Below, one piece after another: positions 26,525 through 36,939 of a stretch of DNA of 64,000 nucleotides; the stretch's first letter is position 1; each line of letters begins with the position of its first letter. A model generated the notes under the pieces. The model did no database searches. It was not told the origin of the DNA and saw nothing but the letters and a program-made list of their open reading frames with translations. A program made the position numbers and the translations under genes. The stretch comes from Pseudomonas oryzihabitans (GTDB lineage Bacteria; Pseudomonadota; Gammaproteobacteria; Pseudomonadales; Pseudomonadaceae): the NCBI RefSeq assembly GCF_024652905.1, contig NZ_CP102428.1, positions 4,076,001 through 4,140,000 on the forward strand, read 5' to 3'.

Positions 26525-27931
26525 TCAGACGCTGTAGTACAGATCGTATTCCAGCGGGTGCACGAAGGTACGCACCTTGATCTCTTCCTCGGACTTCAGC
26601 TCGATGTAGGCATCGATGAACTCGTCGGTGAAGACGCCGCCCTTGGTCAGGAACGCGCGACCGGCGTCCAGGGCTTCCAGGGCTTCCTTCAGGCTGCCGC
26701 AGACCTGCGGGATCTTCTTGCCTTCTTCCGGCGGCAGATCGTACAGGTTCTTGTCGGCGGCATCGCCGGGGTGGATCTTGTTCTGGATACCGTCCAGGCC
26801 GGCCATCAGCAGGGCGGCGAAGCACAGGTAGGGGTTGGCAGCCGGATCCGGGAAGCGGGCTTCGATGCGGCGGGCTTTCGGGCTCGACACATAGGGGATA
26901 CGGATGGAGGCGGAGCGGTTACGGGCCGAGTAGGCCAGCATGACCGGAGCTTCGAAGCCGGGCACCAGACGCTTGTAGCTGTTGGTGGACGGGTTGGTGA
27001 AGCCGTTCAGCGCCTTGCCGTGCTTGATGATGCCGCCGATGAAGTACAGAGCGGTATCGGACAGGCCGGCATAGCCTTCGCCAGCGAAGGTGTTCTTGCC
27101 ATCCTTGGAGATGGACATGTGCACGTGCATGCCGGAGCCGTTGTCACCGTACAGGGGCTTGGGCATAAAGGTGGCGGTCTTGCCGTAGGCATCGGCCACG
27201 TTGTGCACGACGTACTTCAGGGTCTGGGTTTCGTCAGCCTTCTTGACCAGGGTGTTGAACTGCACACCGATCTCGTTCTGGCCAGCGGTCGCCACTTCGT
27301 GGTGGTGGACTTCCACGACCAGGCCCATCTCTTCCAGGGCGTTGCACATGGCGGTACGGATTTCGTGGTCGTGATCGACCGGCGGTACCGGGAAGTAGCC
27401 GCCCTTGACGCCCGGACGGTGGCCCTTGTTGCCGGACTCGAAGTCGGCATCGGTGTTCCAGGAGGCCTGCTCGGAGAAGATCTTGAACATGGAGCCGGAG
27501 ATGTCCGACTTGAACTTCACTTCGTCGAAGATGAAAAACTCGGGCTCCGGGCCGACGAACACGGTGTCGCCGATACCGGTGGACTTCAGGTATTCCTCGG
27601 CAGCACGGGCGATACCGCGGGGGTCGCGCTCGTAGGGCTGCATGGTGGAGGGTTCGATGATGTCGCAGACCAGGATCAGGGTCGGCTCTTCGGTGAAGGG
27701 ATCCAGAACGGCGGTGCTGTCGTCGGGCAGCAGGATCATGTCGGAGGCTTCGATGCCTTTCCAGCCGGCGATGGAGGAGCCGTCGAACATCTTGCCGTGG
27801 GCGAAGAAGTCTTCGTCCAGCGCGTCACGCGCCGGCATGGTGACGTGTTGCTGCTTGCCTTTGGTGTCGGTGAAGCGCAGGTCTACCCACTTCACGTCGT
27901 TTTCTTTGATCAGTTGAACAGCCTTCGACAT
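26525..27931 (-). CDS. glnA: Type I glutamine synthetase GlnA
   Basis: A 468-residue glutamine synthetase that makes glutamine from glutamate, ammonia and ATP as a dodecamer. Family landmarks are the latch-loop region [16 protein letters not shown], the metal-site segment and the adenylylation tyrosine in [10 protein letters not shown] (near residue 397), so GlnE-type control is expected. Length equals that of E. coli GlnA (469). AGAGGAAA precedes the ATG. The 5' region holds a sigma-54 promoter and two NtrC sites, so expression should rise under nitrogen limitation. It is divergent from thiI. Confidence 0.98.
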   Translation of the reverse strand: MSKAVQLIKENDVKWVDLRFTDTKGKQQHVTMPARDALDEDFFAHGKMFDGSSIAGWKGIEASDMILLPDDSTAVLDPFTEEPTLILVCDIIEPSTMQPYERDPRGIARAAEEYLKSTGIGDTVFVGPEPEFFIFDEVKFKSDISGSMFKIFSEQASWNTDADFESGNKGHRPGVKGGYFPVPPVDHDHEIRTAMCNALEEMGLVVEVHHHEVATAGQNEIGVQFNTLVKKADETQTLKYVVHNVADAYGKTATFMPKPLYGDNGSGMHVHMSISKDGKNTFAGEGYAGLSDTALYFIGGIIKHGKALNGFTNPSTNSYKRLVPGFEAPVMLAYSARNRSASIRIPYVSSPKARRIEARFPDPAANPYLCFAALLMAGLDGIQNKIHPGDAADKNLYDLPPEEGKKIPQVCGSLKEALEALDAGRAFLTKGGVFTDEFIDAYIELKSEEEIKVRTFVHPLEYDLYYSV

Positions 27932-28083
27932 GGTTTCCTCCAGAGGAATTTCGGCCGGGAGCGGTTGGCGGTACTCCCGGTATCAGCTGTGCCCTTGAGG
28001 GGCGCTTCCGTACTGCCTGGTCCACGACCGGCGTTCCACGAAAAGCGCCCTATGCTGGCCCAGGGGCGGCTGCCTCACAAGAG

Positions 28084-28100
28084 AGCAAGTTGTATGCCAG
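28084..28100 (-). promoter_or_regulatory. Sigma-54 promoter of glnA
   Basis: On the minus strand CTGGCATACAACTTGCT keeps the GG and GC doublets ten bases apart and matches TGGCAC-N5-TTGC except for one base. The expected transcript start is near 28073, leaving a leader of about 140 bases before glnA. Confidence 0.75.
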
Positions 28101-28173
28101 TGCCCTCAAATGGGCTGGAGGCCCTTCCTGACGCCTGTCGTGCCGTTTTCAGGCCAATCAGTGACGCATCGGC

Positions 28174-28188
28174 GCACCAATTTGGTGC
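28174..28188. promoter_or_regulatory. NtrC-binding site 1 for glnA
   Basis: GCACC-AATTT-GGTGC is a perfect GCACC-N5-GGTGC palindrome. Its centre is about 108 bases upstream of the predicted sigma-54 start, as in E. coli glnA. Confidence 0.85.
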
Positions 28189-28204
28189 TTCATAATTCAT
28201 AACT

Positions 28205-28219
28205 GCACCTAAATGGCGC
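28205..28219. promoter_or_regulatory. NtrC-binding site 2 for glnA
   Basis: GCACC-TAAAT-GGCGC differs from the NtrC consensus at one base. Its centre is 31 bases (three helical turns) from site 1 and about 139 bases upstream of the predicted start. Confidence 0.75.
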
Positions 28220-28316
28220 CTCAAGTGATTTTGTCGGCTGGATTCGAGTGCGTGATGGTTTTCAGGTATGATATTGGCCCTTTTCTTTCGCGTTACCCGC
28301 CCCCCGTTTCCCGCTC

Positions 28317-29771
28317 ATGAAGCTCATCATCAAGGTCTTTCCGGAAATCACCATCAAGAGTCGCCCGGTGCGCAAGAATTTCATTCGCCAGCTGGTGAAG
28401 AACATTCGTGTCGTGCTGCGCGATCTGGATCCGGATGTCCGCGTGGAAGGGGTCTGGGACAACATCACCCTGGAGACCGCGCTAAGCGAGCCGCGGCTGC
28501 TGGCGGACATGAAGCAGCGCCTGGCCTGCACCCCGGGCATCGGCCAGTTCCTCGAGGTGCACGAGTATCCGCTGGGTGACTTCGAAACCATCCTGGAACT
28601 CTGCGTACGCCACTTCGGGGAGCGGGTGCGCGGCAAGGTGTTTTCGGTGCGCTGCAAGCGCGCCGGCCGCCATGACTTCTCCTCGATGGACGTGGAGCGC
28701 CATGTCGGTGGTGGCCTGCGCGAACGCTGCGGCGGCGCCGGCATCGCCCTGAAGAATCCCGAGGTGAACGTCCGCCTGGAGATCCGCGACCAGCAGCTGT
28801 TCATCATCGACGAGCACCACGAAGGCCTGGGCGGTTATCCGCTGGGCGCCCTGGAGCAGGTGCTGGTGCTGATGTCCGGTGGCTTCGACTCCACCGTGGC
28901 CGCCTACCAGATGATGAGACGCGGGATGGTCAGCCATTTCTGCTTCTTCAATCTCGGCGGGCGGGCCCACGAACTGGGCGTGATGGAAGTGGCCCACTAT
29001 CTCTGGGAGAAGTACGGGCGCTCCCAGCGCGTGCTGTTCATCAGCGTGCCCTTCGAGGAAGTGGTGGGGCAGATCCTCACCCAGTGCGACGACAGCCACA
29101 TGGGCGTCATCCTCAAGCGCATGATGCTGCGCGCGGCCAGTCGCATCGCCGAGCAGCTGCAGATCGAGGCGCTGGTGACCGGCGAAGCCGTCTCCCAGGT
29201 TTCCAGCCAGACCCTGACCAATCTGGCGGTGATCGACAAGGCCACCGATACCCTGGTGCTGCGGCCGCTGCTGGCCAGCCACAAGCAGGACATCATCGAC
29301 ACCGCCCAGCGCATCGGCACCGCCGACTTCGCCAAGCACATGCCCGAGTACTGCGGCATCATCTCGGTGAATCCCACCACCAAGGCCAAGGCCCTGCGGG
29401 TGGAGCACGAGGAAGGCAAGTTCGACATGGCGGTGCTCGACGCCGCTCTGGAACGCGCACGCTTCATCACCGTCGACAAGGTGATCGAGGAGCTGGGCAA
29501 GGACGTGCAGGTGGAAGAGGTGGACCAGCCGCTGCCCGGGCAGATCGTGGTGGACATTCGCCATCCCGACGCCCAGGAAGACCTGCCGCTGGAGCTGCCA
29601 GGCATCGAGGTGCAGACCATGCCGTTCTTCGCGCTGAACAGCCGTTTCAAGGAACTGGACGAGAATCGCCAGTACCTTCTCTATTGCGACCGCGGGGTGA
29701 TGAGCCGGCTGCACGCCCATCACCTGCTCACCGAAGGGCACGCCAATGTGCGCGTTTATCGTCCGGCCTAA
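28317..29771 (+). CDS. thiI: tRNA 4-thiouridine synthase ThiI (with rhodanese domain)
   Basis: A 484-residue enzyme for s4U8 in tRNA and sulfur transfer in thiazole synthesis. An N-terminal ferredoxin-like/THUMP region (1-165) is followed by the PP-loop ATPase motif ([15 protein letters not shown], from about 182) and a C-terminal rhodanese domain with the persulfide cysteine in [10 protein letters not shown]. The full 480-residue form is present, unlike the shorter Bacillus type. It starts about 100 bases from the glnA NtrC sites and is divergent from glnA. Confidence 0.96.
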   Translation: MKLIIKVFPEITIKSRPVRKNFIRQLVKNIRVVLRDLDPDVRVEGVWDNITLETALSEPRLLADMKQRLACTPGIGQFLEVHEYPLGDFETILELCVRHFGERVRGKVFSVRCKRAGRHDFSSMDVERHVGGGLRERCGGAGIALKNPEVNVRLEIRDQQLFIIDEHHEGLGGYPLGALEQVLVLMSGGFDSTVAAYQMMRRGMVSHFCFFNLGGRAHELGVMEVAHYLWEKYGRSQRVLFISVPFEEVVGQILTQCDDSHMGVILKRMMLRAASRIAEQLQIEALVTGEAVSQVSSQTLTNLAVIDKATDTLVLRPLLASHKQDIIDTAQRIGTADFAKHMPEYCGIISVNPTTKAKALRVEHEEGKFDMAVLDAALERARFITVDKVIEELGKDVQVEEVDQPLPGQIVVDIRHPDAQEDLPLELPGIEVQTMPFFALNSRFKELDENRQYLLYCDRGVMSRLHAHHLLTEGHANVRVYRPA

Positions 29772-29928
29772 GCAGCCGGGCCTGCTGGGTGGCAGTATCC
29801 GCCACCGCCCTCCCGACCTCTTCTAGCCTGCCGGCCACATACCGGTCGGCCGCGTTTCGCGCCTTTGCAATCTCCGGCTGTCAGCCTGCTGGCTGAAGCT
29901 CCTTCATTTCTATACCGAGAACACCACT

Positions 29929-31746
29929 GTGATCGAGAATCTACGCAACATCGCCATCATCGCGCACGTCGACCATGGCAAGACCACCCTCGTCGACAAG
30001 CTGCTGCGCCTGTCCGGCACCCTGGACCGCAAAGAAGCGGAAAACGAGCGGGTGATGGACAGCAACGACCAGGAAAAGGAACGTGGCATCACCATCCTGG
30101 CCAAGAACACCGCGCTGAAGTGGGGCGACTACAACATCAACATCGTCGACACCCCCGGCCACGCCGACTTCGGTGGCGAGGTGGAGCGCGTGATGTCCAT
30201 GGTCGACTCCGTGCTGCTGGTGGTCGACGCCCAGGACGGCCCCATGCCGCAGACCCGCTTCGTGACCCAGAAGGCCTTCAAGGCCGGTCTGCGCCCGATC
30301 GTGGTGGTCAACAAGATCGACCGTCCCGGCGCGCGTCCGGACTGGGTCATCGACCAGATCTTCGACCTGTTCGACAACCTCGGCGCCACCGATGAGCAGC
30401 TGGACTTCCCCATCGTCTACGCCAGCGCCCTGAACGGCATCGCCGGTCTGGACCACGAGAAGATGGACGACAACATGGATGCCCTGTTCCAGGCCATCGT
30501 CGACCACGTCCCGGCCCCCCAGGTCGATCTGGACGGCCCCTTCCAGATGCAGATCTCCCAGCTGGACTACAACAGCTTCCTCGGCGTGATCGGCATCGGC
30601 CGCATCGCCCGTGGCCGCATCAAGGCCAACACCCCGGTCGTCGCCATCAGCGATGACGGCAGCAAGCGCAACGGTCGTATCCTCAAGATCATGGGCCACT
30701 CCGGCCTGCAGCGCGTGGAAGTGGCCGAAGCCGAAGCTGGCGACATCGTCTGCGTCTCGGGCATGGACGAACTGTTCATCTCCGACACCCTGTGCGATCC
30801 GCAGAACGTCGAAGCCCGTCCGCCGCTGACCGTCGACCAGCCCACCGTGAGCATGACCTTCCAGGTCAACGACTCGCCCTTCGCCGGTCGTGAAGGCAAG
30901 TTCGTCACCAGCCGCAACATCAAGGACCGTCTGGAGAAGGAACTGCTGCACAACGTGGCCCTGCGCGTCGAGCCGGGCGAGTCCGCCGAGAAGTTCAAGG
31001 TTTCCGGGCGTGGCGAGCTGCACCTGTCGGTACTGATCGAGAACATGCGCCGCGAAGGCTTCGAGATGGCCGTGGGCCGTCCGGAAGTGGTGATCATCGA
31101 GAAGGACGGCGAGAAGCAGGAACCCTACGAGAACGTCACCATCGACATCGAAGAGCAGCACCAGGGCTCGGTGATGGAGCAGATGGGTCTGCGCAAGGGC
31201 GATCTGACCAACATGATCCCCGACGGCAAAGGCCGTATCCGCCTGGAATACACCATCCCGGCGCGTGGCCTGATCGGCTTCCGTAACAACTTCCTGACCC
31301 TGACCTCGGGCAGCGGCATCCTGACCTCGACCTTTAGCCACTACGGCCCGATCAAGGCCGGCGAAGTGAGCAACCGTCAGAATGGCGTGCTGGTGTCCAT
31401 GGCCACCGGTACCGCGCTGACCTACTCGCTGGAAACCCTGCAGAGCCGCGGCAAGCTGTTCCTGGCCCCGGGCGACGAGATCTACGAAGGCCAGCTGTGC
31501 GGCATCAACAGCCGTGACAACGACCTGGTGCTCAACCCCACCAAGGGCAAGAAGCTGGACAACATGCGCGCCTCGGGCAAGGACGAAGTCATCGCCCTGG
31601 TGCCGCCGATCAAGTTCACCCTCGAGCAGGCGCTGGAATTCATCGCCGACGACGAGCTGGTGGAAGTGACGCCCAAGTCCATCCGTCTGCGCAAGAAGTA
31701 CCTGAACGAGAACGACCGCAAGCGCTTCGAGCGTTCCAAGGTCTGA
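29929..31746 (+). CDS. typA: Ribosome-associated GTPase TypA/BipA
   Basis: A 605-residue translational GTPase. The G domain has P-loop HVDHGKTTL (residues 16-24), switch [14 protein letters not shown] and NKID; domains II, III and V and the unique C-terminal domain follow in full length. It acts in ribosome assembly and stress translation. The start is GTG at 29929, giving [20 protein letters not shown]. The ribosome site is weak. The gene is 157 bases after thiI and ends at a clear terminator. Confidence 0.97.
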   Translation: MIENLRNIAIIAHVDHGKTTLVDKLLRLSGTLDRKEAENERVMDSNDQEKERGITILAKNTALKWGDYNINIVDTPGHADFGGEVERVMSMVDSVLLVVDAQDGPMPQTRFVTQKAFKAGLRPIVVVNKIDRPGARPDWVIDQIFDLFDNLGATDEQLDFPIVYASALNGIAGLDHEKMDDNMDALFQAIVDHVPAPQVDLDGPFQMQISQLDYNSFLGVIGIGRIARGRIKANTPVVAISDDGSKRNGRILKIMGHSGLQRVEVAEAEAGDIVCVSGMDELFISDTLCDPQNVEARPPLTVDQPTVSMTFQVNDSPFAGREGKFVTSRNIKDRLEKELLHNVALRVEPGESAEKFKVSGRGELHLSVLIENMRREGFEMAVGRPEVVIIEKDGEKQEPYENVTIDIEEQHQGSVMEQMGLRKGDLTNMIPDGKGRIRLEYTIPARGLIGFRNNFLTLTSGSGILTSTFSHYGPIKAGEVSNRQNGVLVSMATGTALTYSLETLQSRGKLFLAPGDEIYEGQLCGINSRDNDLVLNPTKGKKLDNMRASGKDEVIALVPPIKFTLEQALEFIADDELVEVTPKSIRLRKKYLNENDRKRFERSKV

Positions 31747-31766
31747 TCCCGCCCGGGTAGTACAGG

Positions 31767-31789
31767 AAAGCGCCTTCGGGCGCTTTTTT
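31767..31789 (+). terminator. Intrinsic terminator after typA
   Basis: AAAGCGCC-TTCG-GGCGCTTT with a UUCG-type loop and a following T-run, 20 bases after the stop codon. Confidence 0.93.
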
Positions 31790-31892
31790 GTTGGCTGTTT
31801 TTCAGCAGGTGCCGCGCGCGGGACTGGCGGCTCTGCTAGCGTTTGTCTCACGGTCGCGCCACCCGGAACGGCCCTTTCTGCAGGATGCTGCC

Positions 31893-32282
31893 ATGCTCAA
31901 GAACACCCTCGCCGCTGCCCTGACCCTGACCGGTCTCTTCGGTCTCGCCACGGCCCAGGCCGCCGGTTGCGGCACGCCGCGCAACGCCTTCGATACCGTC
32001 TACTGCGCCAGCAACCTGTTCGCCCAGAGCGACAAGTCGCTGAACCAGACCTATGGCGAACTGCGCAAGCAGCTGCCGGCCGATCAGCAGGCCGTGCTCA
32101 AGCAGCGCCAGCTGGCCTGGATCAAGCAGCGTGACAGCCAATGCGCCCGCGAGGAAGCCGATGGCTACTTCGTCAATCTGGACTGCGCTGTCAGCCTGAC
32201 CGAAAGCCGCCTGGAGACCCTCAAGGAGCGCCTGCGCGAGTGCGCCAGTACCGGCTGTGAGGCAGGCAAGCTGGGGCAGTGA
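31893..32282 (+). CDS. Small exported LprI-like (DUF1311) protein
   Basis: A 129-residue protein with a signal peptide (residues 1-23, ending AQA) and a cysteine-rich LprI/DUF1311 domain. Six cysteines are seen, and the central segment SLNQTYGELRKQLPADQQAV, followed by LKQRQLAWIKQRDSQC, is the family signature. Some relatives bind and inhibit lysozyme in the periplasm; whether this one does is unknown. The start at 31893 has AGGA about eight bases upstream and gives a clean signal peptide, while the frame extends upstream without a ribosome site. It is a single gene between typA and a repeat cluster. Confidence 0.85.
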   Translation: MLKNTLAAALTLTGLFGLATAQAAGCGTPRNAFDTVYCASNLFAQSDKSLNQTYGELRKQLPADQQAVLKQRQLAWIKQRDSQCAREEADGYFVNLDCAVSLTESRLETLKERLRECASTGCEAGKLGQ

Positions 32283-32312
32283 GGTGAGCCGCGGGAGCGG
32301 GATCCGGCGGTT

Positions 32313-32347
32313 CCCTCTCCCCAACCCTCTGCCGGAGGGAGAGGGGG
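32313..32347. repeat. Extragenic palindrome, CCCTCTCC/GGAGAGGG family, copy 2
   Basis: CCCTCTCC...GGGAGAGGGGG around CCAACCCTCTGCC. Related to the copies at 1392-1430 and 51391-51427. Confidence 0.65.
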
Positions 32348-32360
32348 AAAGCGGCCCCGC

Positions 32361-32391
32361 GTAGGTTGGGCTGAGCACAGCGAAGCCCAAC
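32361..32391. repeat. Extragenic GTAGGTTGGG repeat, copy 4
   Basis: Runs from GTAGGTTGGGCTGAGCACAG to GAAGCCCAAC. It lies 14 bases after the palindrome at 32313-32347. The two families also lie close together near 51.2-51.4 kb. Confidence 0.78.
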
Positions 32392-32625
32392 ACCCCTATC
32401 ATCCAAAGGTGTTGCGGCCCTGGGCAGGGCTTGAGGTGCGAGCGCAACCGCATCAGCGTCCCGCTGCCCATCACCTGAGCGACCGCTCTGGCCCCTGCCT
32501 TTCAGCACTGCAACGAACGTCTCGTACTTTTTTGTTCACATCCGGATACAAGGACACAAAAACCGTCTAGCGTGAGACGACACGCCCTGACGCGTGCTCC
32601 GATAACAACAATCAAGGATGCAGGC

Positions 32626-34563
32626 ATGACATCTTTTCTCAGGCAACGCCTGCCGCTGGCCATCGCCCTGGCGACGGCGTTCGCGGCAACCGCCCAGGCG
32701 ACTCCCAATCCCTACAGTGGCTTCACCGTGTTCGGCGACAGCCTGCTCGATGCCGGGCAATTTCCCGACACCGGGGTCAACGGCGCCAGCCTCAGATTCA
32801 CCAACCGCGTCGGACCCGGCTACAGCCCGGCGAGCGGCGCGGTGACCGGACCGGTGTCCTCGATCCTGCTCGGCCAGCAACTGGGCTTCGACGTCCGGAC
32901 CCTGGACGCCTCGACCTCGCTGATCAATCAGCGGATCGGCCTGAGCGATGGCGACAACTGGGCCACGGGCGGCTACACCACGGCGCAGATCCGCGACTCC
33001 ATCACCGCCCGCAATGGCTCGGTGGTGGCGGTAGGTGGGCTGACCCTGCGCAGCCGCGACGGTTACCTGCCCGGGCTCGCCAGCCAGGGGCTGAGTCTGG
33101 ATCCCAACACCCTGTTCTATATCAGCGGTGGCGGTAACGACTTCCTCCAGGGGCTGGTCACCTCGCCGGCGACCGCCGCGGCTGCGGCCAATCGTCTGGG
33201 TGACGGCGTCGCTGCGCTGCAGCAGGCCGGCGCCCGCTATATGGTGGTCTGGCTGCTGCCGGACATCGGCCAGACCCCGGCCCTGGCCGGTTCGCCGCAA
33301 CAGGCGGCCAGCTCGGCCCTGAGTCGGGTCTACAACCAGGCCCTGGTGGCGCGCCTGGCCGGCATCGACGCCGAGATCATCGGCCTCAACGTGCCCCAGC
33401 TGCTCGCCGAGGTGGTGGCCGAGCCGGGCCGCTATGGCCTGGCCAGCGGGCAGAATCTCACCGGCACCTGCTTCAGTGGCGACAACTGCACCCGCAACGC
33501 TACCTACGGCCTGGGCGCGGCGGCGGCCGATCCCAGCCAGTTGCTGTTCAATGATCGCGTCCACCCGACCATCACCGGTCAACGACTGATCGCCGACTAC
33601 GCCTATTCGCTGCTGGCGGCGCCCTGGGAGGTCACCCTGCTGCCGGAGATGGCCCAGTCCACCCTCAGAGCCCATCAGGATGGCCTGCACCAGCGCTGGC
33701 TGGGCGATTGGCATGCCTGGCAGCCGGTGGGGCGCTGGCAGGGCTATGTGGATACCAGCGCGCGACGCCTGGACGTCGACGACCAGCGCAGCACCGCCGG
33801 CGGCGATGGCAACGGCTACAGCCTGGACCTGGGCGGCAGCTATCGGCTCAGCGAGGAATGGCGCTTCGGCGTCGCCGCCGGGGTCGCGCGGCAACACCTG
33901 GAACCCGGTGCGGCCGATTCCAGCTATCGCCTCAACAGCTATCTGCTCAGCGCCTTCGCCCAGTACCAGGGCGAGCGCCTCTGGGGCGATCTCACCGCCA
34001 CCGGTGGCCGCCTGGACTATGACGATCTGAGCCGGCGCTTCGCCCTCGGCCCGACCACGCGCAGCGAGCAGGGCGATACCGATGGTGATCTGCGTGCCCT
34101 CTCGGCGCGCCTGGGCTATGACCTGGCGGCGGCTGGCAGCCCCTGGCACCTGAGTCCCTATCTCAGCGCCGACTATGCCCGCGTCCAGGTGGACGGTTAT
34201 CGGGAGCGCGGCAACGACGCCACGGCGCTGGAGTTCGACGACCAGTCGAGCACCTCGCGACGGCTGGGGCTGGGCCTGCAGGGCCGCTGGCAACTGGCAC
34301 CGGCTACGGCGCTGTTCGCCGACCTGGGTCGCGAGCGGGAATTCGCCGACGGTACCCGCGATGTGACCATGCGCCTGAACAGCGTGCCGGGTCTGGACTA
34401 CACCCTGGACGGCTACCAGCCCGACCGCGACCGTACCCGCCTGAGTCTGGGCGTGGTCCAGCGGCTTACCCCGGAGCTGACCCTGCGCGGCGGCTACAGC
34501 TATGCCGGCGCGGGCGATACCCAGCAGCAGGGCGTGGGGCTGGGCCTGTCGCTGGATTTCTAA
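32626..34563 (+). CDS. estA: Autotransporter esterase EstA (GDSL/SGNH family)
   Basis: A 645-residue surface esterase. A signal peptide (1-24, ending AQA) is followed by an SGNH lipase domain (about 30-330) with Ser39 in FGDSLLDAG, block III GGGNDF and the catalytic DRVHPT motif. A C-terminal autotransporter barrel (about 350-645) ends in LGLSLDF. Length matches P. aeruginosa EstA (646), an outer-membrane esterase linked to rhamnolipid production and motility. AAGGA precedes ATG 32626; the frame is open upstream without a ribosome site. It is a single transcription unit ending at a long hairpin. Confidence 0.95.
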   Translation: MTSFLRQRLPLAIALATAFAATAQATPNPYSGFTVFGDSLLDAGQFPDTGVNGASLRFTNRVGPGYSPASGAVTGPVSSILLGQQLGFDVRTLDASTSLINQRIGLSDGDNWATGGYTTAQIRDSITARNGSVVAVGGLTLRSRDGYLPGLASQGLSLDPNTLFYISGGGNDFLQGLVTSPATAAAAANRLGDGVAALQQAGARYMVVWLLPDIGQTPALAGSPQQAASSALSRVYNQALVARLAGIDAEIIGLNVPQLLAEVVAEPGRYGLASGQNLTGTCFSGDNCTRNATYGLGAAAADPSQLLFNDRVHPTITGQRLIADYAYSLLAAPWEVTLLPEMAQSTLRAHQDGLHQRWLGDWHAWQPVGRWQGYVDTSARRLDVDDQRSTAGGDGNGYSLDLGGSYRLSEEWRFGVAAGVARQHLEPGAADSSYRLNSYLLSAFAQYQGERLWGDLTATGGRLDYDDLSRRFALGPTTRSEQGDTDGDLRALSARLGYDLAAAGSPWHLSPYLSADYARVQVDGYRERGNDATALEFDDQSSTSRRLGLGLQGRWQLAPATALFADLGREREFADGTRDVTMRLNSVPGLDYTLDGYQPDRDRTRLSLGVVQRLTPELTLRGGYSYAGAGDTQQQGVGLGLSLDF

Positions 34564-34577
34564 GCGTCGCTCGACCT

Positions 34578-34614
34578 GGATAACGGGCGCTGACCTTGTC
34601 AGCGCCCGTTATCC
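34578..34614. terminator. Long hairpin between convergent estA and the GGDEF/EAL gene
   Basis: Perfect 16-base arms GGATAACGGGCGCTGA / TCAGCGCCCGTTATCC with loop CCTTG. There is no T-run, so it may stabilise 3' ends or need Rho. It ends one base before the stop codon of the minus-strand gene. Confidence 0.7.
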
Positions 34615-36939
34615 CTAGACCCGGCTGGGATCACCTAGCCGTTGGCGCTGCCAGTCGCGCAACTCGTCCAGACGCCGCGGCGGGCAGACCAGAAAGCCCT
34701 GCAGCAGATCGCAACCGGCCTGCTGCAGGCACAGCTGCTTGAGCTCGGTATCCACGCCCTCGGCGATGACCTGGGCGTCGCGGGCATGGCAGAAGGCGAT
34801 GAGCGCATCCAGGCTGGCCTGGTTACCGGGCTGGCTGAGGCGCTCGACGATGAGCCGGTCGAACTTGATGGTGTCGGCGGGATAGTCGGTGACCTGCTGG
34901 ATGGAGGTGTAGCCGACGCCGAAGTCGTCGATGGCCACGCGAAAGCCCTCGGCGCGCAATTCGTGCAGCAGCCCTAGGGTGCGCTCGTTCAGCTCGGCGG
35001 CGAAGGTCTCGGTGAATTCCAGTTCCAGATGGCCCGGATCGACGCCGTGGTGGCGCACCCGCTCGCGCAGATAGGGCACGATGTCGGCCTGATCCAGCTG
35101 CGCGGATGACAGGTTGACGGACAGCACCAGGTCGCTGCCCAGTACCTCCTGCAGTGCCGGGTACTCGCGGCAGGCCTGGTCCACGACCCAGCGATCGATC
35201 CAGCGGAAATGCCCCTGGCGTTCGGCGATGGGGATGAATTCCGCCGGCGATACCGAACCCAGGCGCGGTGAATTCCAGCGCAGCAGGGTTTCGGCGGAGC
35301 GTACCTGGCCGCTGCTGTCGACCGCCGGCATGTAGACGAGGTGGAATTCCTCGTCCGGATTCATTCGCCGCAGGTGCTCGTCCAAAAGATCCTGGCGGCG
35401 CTGGCGCGCAGCCAGTTCCGGGGTGAAGTGCACCAGGTGATTGCCGCCTTCGTTCTTGGCTCGTTCCATGGCCAGATCGGCCTGGGCCAGCAGGTCGGCC
35501 AGGTCCAGCGGCGCCTCGGGGGTCGCCAGGCCGATGCTCAGGGTCACGGCATAGCGGCGTTCGCCGACCAGGGTGCCGTTGGCGTAGTTCTGCTGCAGTC
35601 GCTGGCCCAGGGCGAGGGCCTCGGTCGCTGCTGCCGGACCGCGCAGCAGGACGGCGAATTCATCGCCCGCCAGGCGCGTGAACACCAGTTCGTTGCCTGC
35701 TTGATAGGCCTCCAGCAGCTGCTGGGTCTGGCGCGCCACGGCCTGCAGCAGTTCATCGCCCACCTCGTGGCCGAAGCGGTCGTTGACCGACTTGAAATGG
35801 TCGAGACCGAAATAGAGCAGGGCGATGCGGCGGCCATCCGGCTTGCCCGCCAGCCAGGATTCGCCCATGAGCTGGAAGTAGCGGCGGTTGCCGATCTGGG
35901 TGAGGACGTCGGTGCGCAGGGCCGTGCGCAGTTGCGCCAGAATGGCCAGGTTGTTGTCGTGCAGGCGCTTCATGTTGGCGCCCAGATGGCCGATCTCGCC
36001 GGGCTCGTCGCCGGTTTCGAGGGCCTGGCGCTGACCCTCCAGCACCTCGGTGAGCTGGCTGTCCAGGCGGGCGATGGGCCGGGTGATGTAGCGCCGGATC
36101 AGCACGATCAACACCAGGATGCAGGCCAGGGTCACCAGCAGGCCACCACTGAAATAGGCGATCGCCAGACGGCGCAGTTCCCCATGCAGATGTTCTGGGT
36201 TCGGGGTCAGGCGCACATAGAGATCGGGTGACAGGCGCACGACAGCGGTGAAATCGCTGGTGCGTACGGGCAGCGTCCGGCTGAATTCCAGGGGCGCGCC
36301 ATAGCTCTGTTCCAGGGTACGGCGCATGGCCTCCATTCGGTCCGGACTGACCGCCAGCTGCAGCGTCATCGCCAGGCCGCGTTGACCTGGCAGGGGCGGT
36401 CCGGCCGTGCTCGGCAACAACGAGGTGGTCGCCACCAGCAGCGAGTGGCCCTGTTCGTCTAGCAGATAATCGCGCCGCTCCAGCGGCCCGTTCGCTTCCC
36501 GCGCCAGGCGCTCGAGTAGCTGGCGCTGGACGCTGCTCAGCTGGGCGAAGGGATCGCCACTACGCTCGTAATAGTAGGCCAGGCTGAGATCGGGGCGGGC
36601 GATGGCCAGGGAGATGCGCGTGGGAGCGTCGTCGCCAGCCAGCTGGCGCACCGCCAGTTGCAACTGGGTGCCCAGGGCTTCGTTGCGATAGGGCACCTCG
36701 GTCTGCCGCAGGAAGTTGCCCAGGGCCGCGCTGTTGGACAGGGCATAGAGCAGATTGCGGCTGAAGTGATCGTACTCGCGATAGGTGGTCTCCAACGCCG
36801 CCAGATCGTGGTTGACCCGCGAGCGCTCGAGGCCGATCACCGCCTCGCGCTGCACCGTGTAGCCCAGTCCGACCAGGGTCAGGCTGCAGAGCAGGGCGAC
36901 TGGCAGGATCAGCAGCAGGGCGCGCCTATTGAGATTCAT
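34615..36939 (-). CDS. MbaA-like membrane GGDEF/EAL protein
   Basis: A 774-residue c-di-GMP enzyme. Transmembrane helices at about 7-28 and 260-283 enclose a periplasmic sensor of about 230 residues; a HAMP-like linker leads to GGDEF (340-505) and EAL (516-765) domains. The cyclase signature is AGDEF (424-428), and no inhibitory RxxD is seen just before it. The phosphodiesterase motif is ETL (550-552), but Asn609, Glu641, Asp671/Asp672, Lys692 and Glu727 are kept, so hydrolase activity is plausible. Its start lies inside the upstream PotD-like gene, a layout shared with V. cholerae nspS-mbaA. Confidence 0.85.
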   Translation of the reverse strand: MNLNRRALLLILPVALLCSLTLVGLGYTVQREAVIGLERSRVNHDLAALETTYREYDHFSRNLLYALSNSAALGNFLRQTEVPYRNEALGTQLQLAVRQLAGDDAPTRISLAIARPDLSLAYYYERSGDPFAQLSSVQRQLLERLAREANGPLERRDYLLDEQGHSLLVATTSLLPSTAGPPLPGQRGLAMTLQLAVSPDRMEAMRRTLEQSYGAPLEFSRTLPVRTSDFTAVVRLSPDLYVRLTPNPEHLHGELRRLAIAYFSGGLLVTLACILVLIVLIRRYITRPIARLDSQLTEVLEGQRQALETGDEPGEIGHLGANMKRLHDNNLAILAQLRTALRTDVLTQIGNRRYFQLMGESWLAGKPDGRRIALLYFGLDHFKSVNDRFGHEVGDELLQAVARQTQQLLEAYQAGNELVFTRLAGDEFAVLLRGPAAATEALALGQRLQQNYANGTLVGERRYAVTLSIGLATPEAPLDLADLLAQADLAMERAKNEGGNHLVHFTPELAARQRRQDLLDEHLRRMNPDEEFHLVYMPAVDSSGQVRSAETLLRWNSPRLGSVSPAEFIPIAERQGHFRWIDRWVVDQACREYPALQEVLGSDLVLSVNLSSAQLDQADIVPYLRERVRHHGVDPGHLELEFTETFAAELNERTLGLLHELRAEGFRVAIDDFGVGYTSIQQVTDYPADTIKFDRLIVERLSQPGNQASLDALIAFCHARDAQVIAEGVDTELKQLCLQQAGCDLLQGFLVCPPRRLDELRDWQRQRLGDPSRV

